Below are positions 26,729 to 32,944 of a stretch of DNA of 32,944 bases, one piece after another (within the stretch, counting starts at the first letter, position 1; each line of letters opens with the position of its first letter). The notes beneath the pieces are model-generated. The model was not told the DNA's origin, did no database searches, and was given only the letters and a program-made list of their open reading frames with translations. The DNA comes from Candidatus Kapaibacterium sp. (lineage in GTDB: Bacteria; Bacteroidota; Ignavibacteria; Kapaibacteriales; UBA4661): the NCBI GenBank assembly GCA_025455065.1, contig JALONG010000072.1, forward strand, positions 1 through 32,944. Direction: 5' to 3'. The translations under genes and the position numbers were made by a program.

Positions 26729-27211
26729 ATGGTCGCCGAACACCGCTTACATACATGGATGATGAGCTTTACGGCTAGCCTCATTGAGGATTTGTCGGAT
26801 GAGCAGATATATCTCCGCATTGGCACGACCAATTCGCCCGCATGGATACTGGGGCATTTAGCGGCAGAGGGCGATAAAGCACTGACAACGCTTGGAAAAA
26901 CGGCACTTCTGCCCTCAACGTGGCACGAATCCTTCTTGCAAGGTTCTTCGCCCGATAAAATGAGTGTTCAACCCAGTAAGCAGGAACTATGGCAAGCAAA
27001 TGTGCGGGTTTACAAAGAACTTTCGGAAGCCGTATTAAACCTTGCTTCTGAGCAGCTTGCCGAAGCCTCGCACAGCGATTTTTTGCGTGAATATCTTCCG
27101 ACACGCGGCGCATGGCTTGGGCATATTTTGACGACGCATATTGCCATGCACGCAGGGCAGATTCAGTATTGGCGGCGTTTGCAGGGTTTGGAGCGCGGGT
27201 TTGAGAAGTAA
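26729..27211 (+). CDS. DinB-family protein
   Basis: The product is 160 residues. I use ATG 26729 (MVAEHRLHTWMM). The frame continues to a TTG at 26717, which would nearly abut the previous stop. The fold signature is a four-helix DinB/YfiT-type metal-binding protein: PAWILGHLAAEGD supplies the first histidine, and THIAMHAGQIQYWRRLQG near the end supplies the other two. Members are diverse (thiol transferases, damage-induced proteins), so the reaction is unknown. It is 13 bp downstream of the PD-(D/E)XK-like gene and probably co-transcribed. A vapC relic follows directly after its stop. Confidence 0.8.
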   Translation: MVAEHRLHTWMMSFTASLIEDLSDEQIYLRIGTTNSPAWILGHLAAEGDKALTTLGKTALLPSTWHESFLQGSSPDKMSVQPSKQELWQANVRVYKELSEAVLNLASEQLAEASHSDFLREYLPTRGAWLGHILTTHIAMHAGQIQYWRRLQGLERGFEK

Positions 27212-27213
27212 CT

Positions 27214-27341
27214 TTACCGTATCATCACGGCGACCCGTTTGCAAGGATGCTCATCGTTCAGGCACAGCACGAAACCTTGACATTCGTAACGGCTGATACT
27301 CGTATTCCAAAGTAAAGTATGGTGTGGAAACGGTGTGGTGA
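27214..27341 (+). pseudogene. vapC (PIN toxin) C-terminal relic
   Basis: Directly after the DinB stop, the frame reads LPYHHGDPFARMLIVQAQ, then HETLTFVTADTRIPK and a TAA at 27313-27315. The pattern LP..H.DPF.R.LI.QA....L..VT.D is the typical C-terminal third of VapC PIN-domain ribonucleases. At the break AAAGT is tandemly duplicated. Dropping one copy continues the frame as YGVETVW and a TGA at 27339-27341, the usual kind of VapC ending. The N-terminal two thirds and any antitoxin are missing. This is a remnant of a former toxin-antitoxin locus. Confidence 0.75.
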
Positions 27342-27390
27342 TTCTTCTGAAAAATTCTGTCTCATCCTATTTTTTGGTGAAACTCAAATA

Positions 27391-27597
27391 ATGCGCCTTC
27401 TTTCTACGAAAATTAAGCCATTCCTGAAATGGGCTGGCGGAAAATCTCAACTTCTCAGCCAACTAGTACCAAAATTGCCCGTTGAGTTGAAACTTGGCAT
27501 CACTAAACGTTATGTTGAGCCGTTTGTCGGCGGCGGTGCGGTATTTTTCCATGTTGCTTCGGTGTATGAAATTGAAGAATTGAGTACTTGCTGCTAA
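27391..27597 (+). pseudogene. Truncated D12-class (Dam-type) adenine methyltransferase
   Basis: From ATG 27391 the 68 residues contain KPFLKWAGGKSQLL and RYVEPFVGGGAVFFHV, the N-terminal and AdoMet-binding motifs of Dam-type methyltransferases. After VYEIEEL the frame hits TAA at 27595-27597. The target-recognition region and the DPPY catalytic motif, normally another 200 or so residues, are absent from the window. The next gene, an endonuclease, starts 33 bp later. An internal deletion probably removed most of the methyltransferase. The product would be inactive. Confidence 0.82.
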
Positions 27598-27629
27598 ATT
27601 TGTTGCTTACCCCTTGTTCGGAAGTGAGA

Positions 27630-28424
27630 ATGAAAATCCTTAAAAATCCTTGGAAACATGAGTTTCTACAACTAGTTGCAAGCGCAGAGTTTTCAATCAA
27701 AATAACGTCGCCTTTTGTCAAAAAAAACATTTGTGAAGAAATATACTCAGTAAAAAATAAAGAGGCAAAATTTGAGCTGATTACAACCTTTAAACTTGCA
27801 AATGTTTACAATGGTTCGCTTGATATGGGAGGGATTGAACATATTCTTAGCAGACGAGGTATTGTCAAGAATTATCCCCGTCTGCACTCTAAAATTTATA
27901 TCTTTGATGATAGTCACGCGGTTGTAACCTCAGGTAATTTGACAAATGGCGGGCTTACCTCTAATTTTGAGTATGGAATCTTTATTGATGAACAAAGTTT
28001 GGTCAATGATATTGTTTCAGATTTCACGGTACTTTCAACAAGTTCATTAACTGGTATAGTAAAAAAAGAGCATATTCATCAAGCAAAAAATATTCTATCG
28101 AAAATCACCCCTTTACCAGCGAAAAGATTTCCTGAATTTTCCATTGAAACCCCCGAGATAAATTTTGATGTGTTCTCAAATGGTATCGAACCAATAACTT
28201 CGTCATTATCAGGCTGGAAACTTGATGTATTCATCTGCATCAATCAAATAAGCGGACAAGAGCTATCTTTAGAGCAAGTTTATCGCTTTGAAAAACATCT
28301 AAGGCTGCTCCACCCAAAGAATAACAAAATCAAAGACAAAATTCGTCAACAATTACAAGAACTTAGGGATTTAGGTTTACTTGAATTTTTAGGAAAAGGT
28401 AGGTATCGTAAGCTATGGATGTAA
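27630..28424 (+). CDS. PLD-type restriction endonuclease with C-terminal winged helix
   Basis: The product is 264 residues. ATG 27630 (MKILKNPWKHEFLQL) is preferred over the more upstream non-ATG start. A single phospholipase D motif is present: HSKIYIFDDSHAVVTSGNL (HxKx4D followed by SGN) near residues 90-108, preceded by LITTFKLANVYNGSLD. Nucleases of the BfiI/NgoFVII kind carry one such motif and act as dimers without metal. The C-terminus (KDKIRQQLQELRDLGLLEFL then GRYRKLW) is a winged-helix domain seen at the end of several type II endonucleases such as DpnI. It sits directly after a truncated adenine methyltransferase, so it should be the nuclease of that pair. The reading frame looks intact even though the methyltransferase is gone. 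The substrate sequence is unknown. Confidence 0.75.
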   Translation: MKILKNPWKHEFLQLVASAEFSIKITSPFVKKNICEEIYSVKNKEAKFELITTFKLANVYNGSLDMGGIEHILSRRGIVKNYPRLHSKIYIFDDSHAVVTSGNLTNGGLTSNFEYGIFIDEQSLVNDIVSDFTVLSTSSLTGIVKKEHIHQAKNILSKITPLPAKRFPEFSIETPEINFDVFSNGIEPITSSLSGWKLDVFICINQISGQELSLEQVYRFEKHLRLLHPKNNKIKDKIRQQLQELRDLGLLEFLGKGRYRKLWM

Positions 28425-28594
28425 ATAATGAATTACAAGAACAACTTGATAAAATTCACTCATTTTTCAAATATACTACAGAACCCTACGATTATTGGGA
28501 TTGGGATGGTGAATCGCTTATTGTAGTTCTGAACGATGAAGTGATTGAGGAATACACATTTCAGGATTTGAGAGATTTCGAGGTTCTTGACTAA
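28415..28594 (+). CDS. Small highly acidic protein overlapping the endonuclease gene
   Basis: The ORF is 59 residues, beginning MDVNNELQEQLDKIHSFF and ending FQDLRDFEVLD. Its ATG lies inside the last codons of the endonuclease gene (overlap 28415-28424), an arrangement that usually means translational coupling. I count 17 Asp/Glu against 3 Lys/Arg, plus an aromatic patch (EPYDYWDWDGE). No family is recognised. Strong acidity next to a DNA-cleaving enzyme is compatible with a DNA-mimic inhibitor or an accessory subunit, but that is a guess. Confidence 0.6.
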   Translation: MDVNNELQEQLDKIHSFFKYTTEPYDYWDWDGESLIVVLNDEVIEEYTFQDLRDFEVLD

Positions 28595-28666
28595 ATCTAC
28601 TAAATCTATTACTGCATCATCACCTAATGAGTAAAGTAGAACCTTCAACCTTTACGAAGAAACTAT

Positions 28667-28882
28667 ATGCCCGCACAATCCTACAACTGCCCAGAATGCG
28701 GCTCTGAAGAGTTTGTTACACAACCAAACAGATATGATGTTCTCACATTTACCGCAATGGGCTTTCACATATCCGACACGTGTAGCACTGACGATATAGA
28801 AATTATTTTTTGCCGCGAGTGTGGAAATCGTGTTGATATTGAACAATCGTTATCAGCAAACAACGTAGTTTTGCTTCCCTAA
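28667..28882 (+). CDS. Small zinc-ribbon protein
   Basis: The product is 71 residues. Two Cys pairs are visible, NCPECGSEEF at 7-16 and IFCRECGNRV at 47-56, forming a four-cysteine zinc ribbon separated by about 37 residues. The function is unknown. It lies 72 bp downstream of the acidic ORF and immediately upstream of the duplicated alaS leader. It may be the original upstream neighbour of alaS or part of the acquired block. Confidence 0.6.
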   Translation: MPAQSYNCPECGSEEFVTQPNRYDVLTFTAMGFHISDTCSTDDIEIIFCRECGNRVDIEQSLSANNVVLLP

Positions 28883-28888
28883 ACACCG

Positions 28889-28970
28889 CATAAAAACTCA
28901 AAACTCATCACTCAAAACTTTCTTCAACCACAATGACCTCACGCGACATCCGACAATCGTTCCTTGATTT
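28889..28970 (+). repeat. Upstream copy of the alaS leader and first 12 codons
   Basis: From GCATAAAAACTC to GATTT this segment matches 29644-29732. The coding part (ATG 28933 onward) is identical at 36 of 38 positions. The leader part differs mainly by one heptamer unit: four ACTCAAA-type units here against five at 29651-29685. Confidence 0.88.
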
Positions 28971-28974
28971 ATGA
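28933..28974 (+). pseudogene. alaS 5' fragment forming a 13-codon leader ORF
   Basis: ATG 28933 reads MTSRDIRQSFLDL and stops at TGA 28972-28974. The first 12 residues are identical to the start of alanyl-tRNA synthetase at 29695. The stop codon overlaps the PIN start codon as ATGA. If the alaS initiation signals still work, ribosomes ending here could reinitiate on the toxin gene. Confidence 0.7.
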
Positions 28975-29378
28975 ATGCGATACTTGATACCAACGTGCTT
29001 GTCGCCGGAGTACGCTCCAATACAGGCGCGTCGTTTCGAGTACTAGAGTTGGCGCTGCGTAAAGTTTTCACACTTCACGTTTCCACGCCACTGTTATTGG
29101 AATATGAAGAAGTTTTACTACGGCAAACGCCCTTGAATAGTACGGAAGTCTCAAGCCTCCTTACTCTGCTGACCATCATTGCGGAAGAGCATGAGATATA
29201 TTTTCTCTTTCGTGGTGTTCTGCCCGATGACGATGATGCCATGCTTTTAGAGCTGGCAATCAAAGCCCAAGCCTTGATTATTACGCATAACGTCAGGCAT
29301 TTTGAAAAAGCAGAGGATTTCGGTATTATCGTCTTGCGACCACAAGAATTTCTCCATCAATTCCAACCAAGGCTATGA
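28971..29378 (+). CDS. PIN-domain toxin of a toxin-antitoxin pair
   Basis: The product is 135 residues. PIN-domain acidic residues are visible: MNAILDTNVLVAG (Asp6), LLEYEEVLLR (conserved Glu), LPDDDDAMLLELAIKAQA (Asp cluster), and THNVRHFE near the end. This is the COG1569-like branch of PIN ribonucleases, expected to cleave RNA and block translation. The start codon overlaps the stop of the alaS-derived leader ORF, and the 3' end overlaps the antitoxin start by 4 nt (ATGA at 29375). The toxin-first order is less common for PIN pairs. The catalytic residues look intact. Confidence 0.8.
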   Translation: MNAILDTNVLVAGVRSNTGASFRVLELALRKVFTLHVSTPLLLEYEEVLLRQTPLNSTEVSSLLTLLTIIAEEHEIYFLFRGVLPDDDDAMLLELAIKAQALIITHNVRHFEKAEDFGIIVLRPQEFLHQFQPRL

Positions 29379-29617
29379 CTATCACAATGGATGTTCCCCA
29401 GTCTGTGTACAAGCATTTAGTACGCATTGCCGAAACTCACTATGGCGACAGTTCTCCGCAAACGATTGGACTACTGCTCAGTGAAAACCTGAATGAAGTT
29501 TTAGGGCATTCACTCAAAGAACGTTTACACCAAAAGGATACGTCGGCTGAAGAAATACTTGCGATGATTAGCAAACACGGTGAAGGCAAAGAACCTGAAG
29601 AATACGACCGTTTGTAA
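29375..29617 (+). CDS. Antitoxin partner of the PIN toxin
   Basis: The product is 80 residues. The short N-terminal strand (MTITMDVPQSVYKHLVRIAE) and following helix look like a ribbon-helix-helix DNA-binding domain. The C-terminal third (AEEILAMISKHGEG then EEYDRL) would be the toxin-binding tail. It overlaps the toxin gene by 4 nt, which supports the pairing. Autoregulation by the complex is usual for such pairs, but no operator was identified. Confidence 0.7.
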   Translation: MTITMDVPQSVYKHLVRIAETHYGDSSPQTIGLLLSENLNEVLGHSLKERLHQKDTSAEEILAMISKHGEGKEPEEYDRL

Positions 29618-29643
29618 TCATCGTTCTGACTCAGCACCATTTC

Positions 29644-29732
29644 GCATAAAAACTCAACACTCAAAACTCATCACTCAACACTTTCTTCAAAACAATGACC
29701 TCACGCGACATCCGACAATCGTTTCTCGATTT
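29644..29732 (+). repeat. Downstream copy of the alaS leader and first 12 codons
   Basis: This copy belongs to the intact alaS gene and pairs with 28889-28970. It has five heptamer units (AACTCAA, CACTCAA, AACTCAT, CACTCAA, CACTTTC) upstream of the start codon. Confidence 0.88.
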
Positions 29733-32241
29733 TTTTGCTTCTAAGCAGCACCGCATTGTGCCTTCTGCGCCCGTTGTGCCGCATGGCGACCCGACCTTGC
29801 TTTTCACTAATGCAGGGATGAATCAATTCAAAGACGTGTTTTTAGGCACGGGTAAACGCGAGTATTCACGCGCTGCCGACACGCAAAAGTGTATCCGCGT
29901 TTCCGGCAAACACAACGACCTAGAAGAAGTTGGTTACGACACCTATCACCACACGTTTTTCGAGATGTTGGGGAACTGGAGTTTCGGCGATTACTACAAA
30001 TCCGAAGCCATAGATTGGGCATGGGAACTGCTCGTCGGCATTTGGAAACTCGACCCCAAGCGTCTTCACGCAACTGTCTATAAAACCGACGACGAAGCCG
30101 CAAAACTTTGGGAGCGATACCTCCCGAAAGAGCGTATTCACTACTTTGCCGAAAAAGATAATTTCTGGGAAATGGGCGAAACCGGACCCTGCGGACCGTG
30201 TAGCGAAGTCCATTACGACCGCACACCCGATTTTTCCGGTGGACCCCTCGTCAATGCTGGTGTTCCTGAAGTAATTGAAGTGTGGAATTTGGTCTTTATC
30301 CAATACAACCGCAAAGCAGACGGCTCACTCGAAGAACTCCCCGCAAAGCACGTTGATACGGGTATGGGATTCGAGCGAATTTGCGCTGTTGTGAATGGCA
30401 ACGATTCCAACTACGACACCGACGTATTTACGCCGATTATCAGCACGATTGCAAGCATGAGCGGACGCGAGTATCAAGGCGCACTCGACGACAAAGATTC
30501 AATCGCCATGCGGGTTATGGCTGACCACATTCGCACCGTGAGCTTCAGCATTGCCGATGGCGCATTGCCGGGCAATGAAGGGCGTGGCTACGTGCTTCGC
30601 AGAATTTTACGCCGTGCTTCGCGGTATTCTCGTAATTTGGGTTTCCGCGAACCCGTTTTGTACAAACTCGTCCAAACGCTGGTGGACACGATGGGCGATG
30701 TGTTTCCTGAAATTAAGGAGCAGCAAAATATCGTTGAGCGCGTGATTAAGGCGGAGGAAGAATCGTTCTTGCAAACGCTCGACAGAGGGTTGGAAAAATT
30801 TGAAGATATTGTCAGCCGTTTGCGTCCGAATGACCAAGAGCGTATTGCCGGAGCGGATGCGTTTTTGCTGTACGACACATTCGGCTTCCCGCTAGATTTG
30901 ACGCAGCTTATTGCCCGTGAACGCAATTTGACGGTGGACGCGGCGGAGTTCGTTGCGCTTATGGATGAGCAGCGTGAACGCTCGCGCAAGGCTCGTAAAA
31001 CCACGTTGCAAGAAGTAGAAATGTCTGTCCTTGCGGAACGAAGTGGCTTTACAGGCTACAACGAACTCACGACCGAATCAACCGTGCTGCACGTGCAGGG
31101 TAATCAAATCGTCTTGGCAAAAACACCGTTTTATGCGGAAATGGGCGGGCAAGTCGCCGACCAAGGTACAATCACGCTTGGTGGCACGGCGTACAACGTG
31201 GTGGACGTGCAGAAATCCGGCGATGCGATTGTGCATATCTGCGACCGCGAAGTAGAGCCACTTGTGGGGCAAACAGCCCTTGCCAGCGTGGATAAACGCC
31301 GCCGTGCGGACATTATTGGCAACCACTCTGCGACGCACCTTTTGCATGAGGCTTTGCGCCGCGTACTGGGAACGCACGTCCAGCAGGCGGGTTCGGTGGT
31401 AACGGCTGAAGGTTTACGCTTTGATTTCCCGCATTTCCAGAAAGTTACGCCGGAAGAAATGCAACAAATTGAGGATATGGTCAATGAAAAAATCCGTGAG
31501 AATATCCCTGTGCGCACTCTCGAACTGCCTATTGAAGAGGCACGCAAAGTACCGGGCGTAAAAAGTTTCTTCGGCGATAAGTACGGCGACGTGGTGCGTG
31601 TGGTGATTATAGACGACAAGTTTTCGGCGGAGTTCTGCGGCGGAACGCACGTTGGTAACACGAGCGAAATCGGCTTGTTCAAACTCACGGGCGAATCTTC
31701 GATTGCTGCCGGAACACGCCGTTTGGAGGCTGTTACAAGCGCAGGTGTGCAAAAGTACATTGCGAATCTTCATGCGCAAATGACCGACAAACAGCGTGAA
31801 TTCGAGGAAGTGCAGCACAAAATGAAGCAACTCGAAAAAGAACTCTCAAAATTTCAAGTAAACGCCCTCGCAGGGCAAGTACAAGGCTTCCTCTCGAAAG
31901 CGCAAAGCGTGAATGGGGGCGGCTTGCGCGTCGTTGCAGAGCAAATCGAAGTAGCACACATTGACCAGCTAAAAGCACTCGGCGACGAACTCCGCAACAC
32001 ACTCGGAAAACAAGGCGTAGGGCTGCTTGCAAGCATTATTGACGATAAAGTCCAACTCGTCTGCGTTTCAACGGACGACATGAAAGACAAATATCCGGCA
32101 GGAAAAATCGTTGGTGCGCTGGCGAAGGAACTCGGCGGCGGCGGCGGCGGAAAACCGCATTTGGCAACAGCAGGCGGGAAAGATGTAGAGAAACTTCCTC
32201 AGATTCTGAGCGGCTTTGCGGGGTTTGTGGAGAAGTTTTGA
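29695..32241 (+). CDS. alaS: Alanyl-tRNA synthetase
   Basis: The product is 848 residues, close to the usual length. It charges tRNA-Ala with alanine in the cytoplasm and edits mischarged serine or glycine. The N-terminus (IRQSFLDFFASKQH then PTLLFTNAGMNQFKDVFLG) and EMLGNWSFGDYYK are signature class II catalytic segments. Editing-domain zinc ligands are present in NHSATHLLHEALRR and FCGGTHVGNTSEIG. The C-Ala domain ends with a Gly run and KPHLATAGGKD. The gene appears complete and functional. Its leader and first 12 codons are duplicated upstream around the PIN pair, so its original promoter may now lie on the far side of that cassette. Confidence 0.97.
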   Translation: MTSRDIRQSFLDFFASKQHRIVPSAPVVPHGDPTLLFTNAGMNQFKDVFLGTGKREYSRAADTQKCIRVSGKHNDLEEVGYDTYHHTFFEMLGNWSFGDYYKSEAIDWAWELLVGIWKLDPKRLHATVYKTDDEAAKLWERYLPKERIHYFAEKDNFWEMGETGPCGPCSEVHYDRTPDFSGGPLVNAGVPEVIEVWNLVFIQYNRKADGSLEELPAKHVDTGMGFERICAVVNGNDSNYDTDVFTPIISTIASMSGREYQGALDDKDSIAMRVMADHIRTVSFSIADGALPGNEGRGYVLRRILRRASRYSRNLGFREPVLYKLVQTLVDTMGDVFPEIKEQQNIVERVIKAEEESFLQTLDRGLEKFEDIVSRLRPNDQERIAGADAFLLYDTFGFPLDLTQLIARERNLTVDAAEFVALMDEQRERSRKARKTTLQEVEMSVLAERSGFTGYNELTTESTVLHVQGNQIVLAKTPFYAEMGGQVADQGTITLGGTAYNVVDVQKSGDAIVHICDREVEPLVGQTALASVDKRRRADIIGNHSATHLLHEALRRVLGTHVQQAGSVVTAEGLRFDFPHFQKVTPEEMQQIEDMVNEKIRENIPVRTLELPIEEARKVPGVKSFFGDKYGDVVRVVIIDDKFSAEFCGGTHVGNTSEIGLFKLTGESSIAAGTRRLEAVTSAGVQKYIANLHAQMTDKQREFEEVQHKMKQLEKELSKFQVNALAGQVQGFLSKAQSVNGGGLRVVAEQIEVAHIDQLKALGDELRNTLGKQGVGLLASIIDDKVQLVCVSTDDMKDKYPAGKIVGALAKELGGGGGGKPHLATAGGKDVEKLPQILSGFAGFVEKF

Positions 32242-32275
32242 TGGGCGGTTATGAGCAATTATTTGGAGTACGAAT

Positions 32276-32587
32276 ATGAATATCAGTCGTATCAATTTCG
32301 AGTGGCATGATGAAAAAGCTGCAAGCAATCTCAAAAAGCATGGAATATCATTTGAGGAAGCCGAAACGGTGTTTGGAGATGAATTTGCGCTTGTGAATCG
32401 TGATGACAAACATTCTGAAATTGAAGAGCGTTGGCTGATTATTGGCACAGCAAGTATTGGGTATATTTTGATAGTTTCTTTCACCATGCGAGACCACAAA
32501 ACCCGCATCATTTCAGTAAGGAGAGCAAATGAAAAAGAGCGTGAACAATACCAAACCTTCAGAACCGGACGACTTGGAAGTACCTGA
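32276..32587 (+). CDS. brnT: BrnT-family toxin
   Basis: The product is 103 residues. The pattern INFEWHDEKAASNLKKHGIS followed by FEEAETVF, then ERWLIIGTASIGYILIVSFT and TRIISVRRANEKEREQY, is characteristic of BrnT (DUF497), a RelE-like ribonuclease that stops translation. It starts 35 bp after alaS and overlaps the following BrnA-like gene by 59 nt, the normal toxin-first layout. It appears intact. Confidence 0.9.
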   Translation: MNISRINFEWHDEKAASNLKKHGISFEEAETVFGDEFALVNRDDKHSEIEERWLIIGTASIGYILIVSFTMRDHKTRIISVRRANEKEREQYQTFRTGRLGST

Positions 32588-32780
32588 GTTCAATTTTGAA
32601 GGTGCGATTCAAAATCCCTTTTTTGTAGCATACCGGAAGGGCGTTACGCGAACCGTCATCAAAAGCGATGGTACAAAAGAACAATTCATCCGCTTAGACC
32701 CCGATGTAGCAAAGCATTATCGCTCTGCTGTGTCGGTAAATGAGGTTTTGCGTCATGCACTACAAAATCGGCAACGCTAG
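32529..32780 (+). CDS. brnA: BrnA-family antitoxin
   Basis: The product is 83 residues. A disordered polar N-terminus (KKSVNNTKPSEPDDLEVPEF) precedes the C-terminal ribbon-helix-helix region (QFIRLDPDVAKHYRSAV, then NEVLRHAL). It should bind and neutralise BrnT and repress the operon. The start lies inside brnT, out of frame by the 59-nt overlap. Confidence 0.85.
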   Translation: MKKSVNNTKPSEPDDLEVPEFNFEGAIQNPFFVAYRKGVTRTVIKSDGTKEQFIRLDPDVAKHYRSAVSVNEVLRHALQNRQR

Positions 32781-32896
32781 AAAAAAGTTGATTATGCAAC
32801 GCCAATTTGTCCTTTGCATTCACGGTAAAACCGACGACCGAAACACTGAGCTGCTCCCCAAAATTCGGACAGGTAGCTTAGGTAAAAACTAAGCGT

Positions 32897-32904
32897 TATA
32901 TTTG
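32897..32904 (+). promoter_or_regulatory. Possible -7 promoter element of the last gene
   Basis: TATATTTG matches TAnnTTTG and lies 20 nt before the ATG at 32925. No TTTG is found at the expected distance upstream (GTAG instead), so the match is partial. Confidence 0.35.
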
Positions 32905-32924
32905 CCGAAAACGAGGAGTCAATC

Positions 32925-32944
32925 ATGGCGAAAAAACGTATCAA
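32925..32944 (+). CDS. 5' end of an unidentified gene (partial)
   Basis: ATG 32925 begins MAKKRI and runs to the window edge. A GAGGAG ribosome-binding site lies 6 nt upstream of the start (32913-32918), which is strong for this group. Six residues do not allow identification. Confidence 0.6.

Noticed and set aside
32136-32152. GGC run near the end of alaS as a possible slippage site
   Set aside because: It encodes the glycine-rich stretch common in the C-terminal domain of alanyl-tRNA synthetases, and the frame is intact.
32794-32892. 32-codon open frame between brnA and the last gene (MQRQFVLCIHGKTDD...)
   Set aside because: It is short, has no clear ribosome-binding site or family. It could be a gene fragment, but nothing supports it.

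Overview
The window looks like a chromosomal stretch of a Bacteroidota/Chlorobi-type (FCB group) bacterium. The sequence evidence is three large secreted proteins with C-terminal sorting domains of the type IX secretion kind (PNP...GxY...), very long IPT/TIG-repeat architecture, an OmpA-family outer-membrane protein, a FucP-like sugar permease, and two well-formed promoters of the Bacteroidota kind (TTTG-N20-TAnnTTTG). Placement within the group (for example Ignavibacteria or Kapabacteria) is only a guess. No rRNA, tRNA or CRISPR array was seen.

Left third (1-14 kb): the 3' end of an unknown gene, a giant 2.9-kresidue Kelch/NHL/IPT cell-surface protein, a second secreted protein with Ycf48/BNR-like repeats, a 3D-domain lipoprotein, a palindromic intergenic element and a FucP-type permease. 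The 3' ends of the two secreted-protein genes share a duplicated tail: the last eleven codons plus the terminator hairpin.

Middle (13.9-16 kb): a decayed type II restriction-modification locus. It holds a small HTH gene, a D12-class adenine methyltransferase interrupted by a 109-bp insertion between TCGAAG repeats, and a convergent endonuclease-like gene with a nonsense codon at codon 14. It is followed (16-26 kb, all on the minus strand) by an acyl-CoA synthetase, a PrsW-type membrane protease, an OmpA-family protein and a third large secreted protein, with AT-rich and heptamer-repeat spacers.

Right part (26-33 kb, all on the plus strand): an accumulation of defence and toxin-antitoxin material around the housekeeping gene alaS. 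In order: an orphan PD-(D/E)XK-like protein, a DinB-family protein, a vapC relic with a 5-bp tandem duplication, a truncated Dam-type methyltransferase directly followed by an apparently intact PLD-type endonuclease and a strongly acidic 59-residue overlapping ORF, a zinc-ribbon protein, a PIN toxin/antitoxin pair, alaS, and a BrnT/BrnA pair. The PIN cassette lies between two copies of the alaS leader and first 12 codons. The upstream copy ends in a 13-codon leader ORF whose stop overlaps the PIN start codon (ATGA), so the toxin gene appears to have captured the alaS translation-initiation region.

The most notable points are the alaS-leader capture by the PIN cassette, the endonuclease left without its methyltransferase but carrying a coupled acidic partner, and the short insertions and duplications that have inactivated several defence genes.
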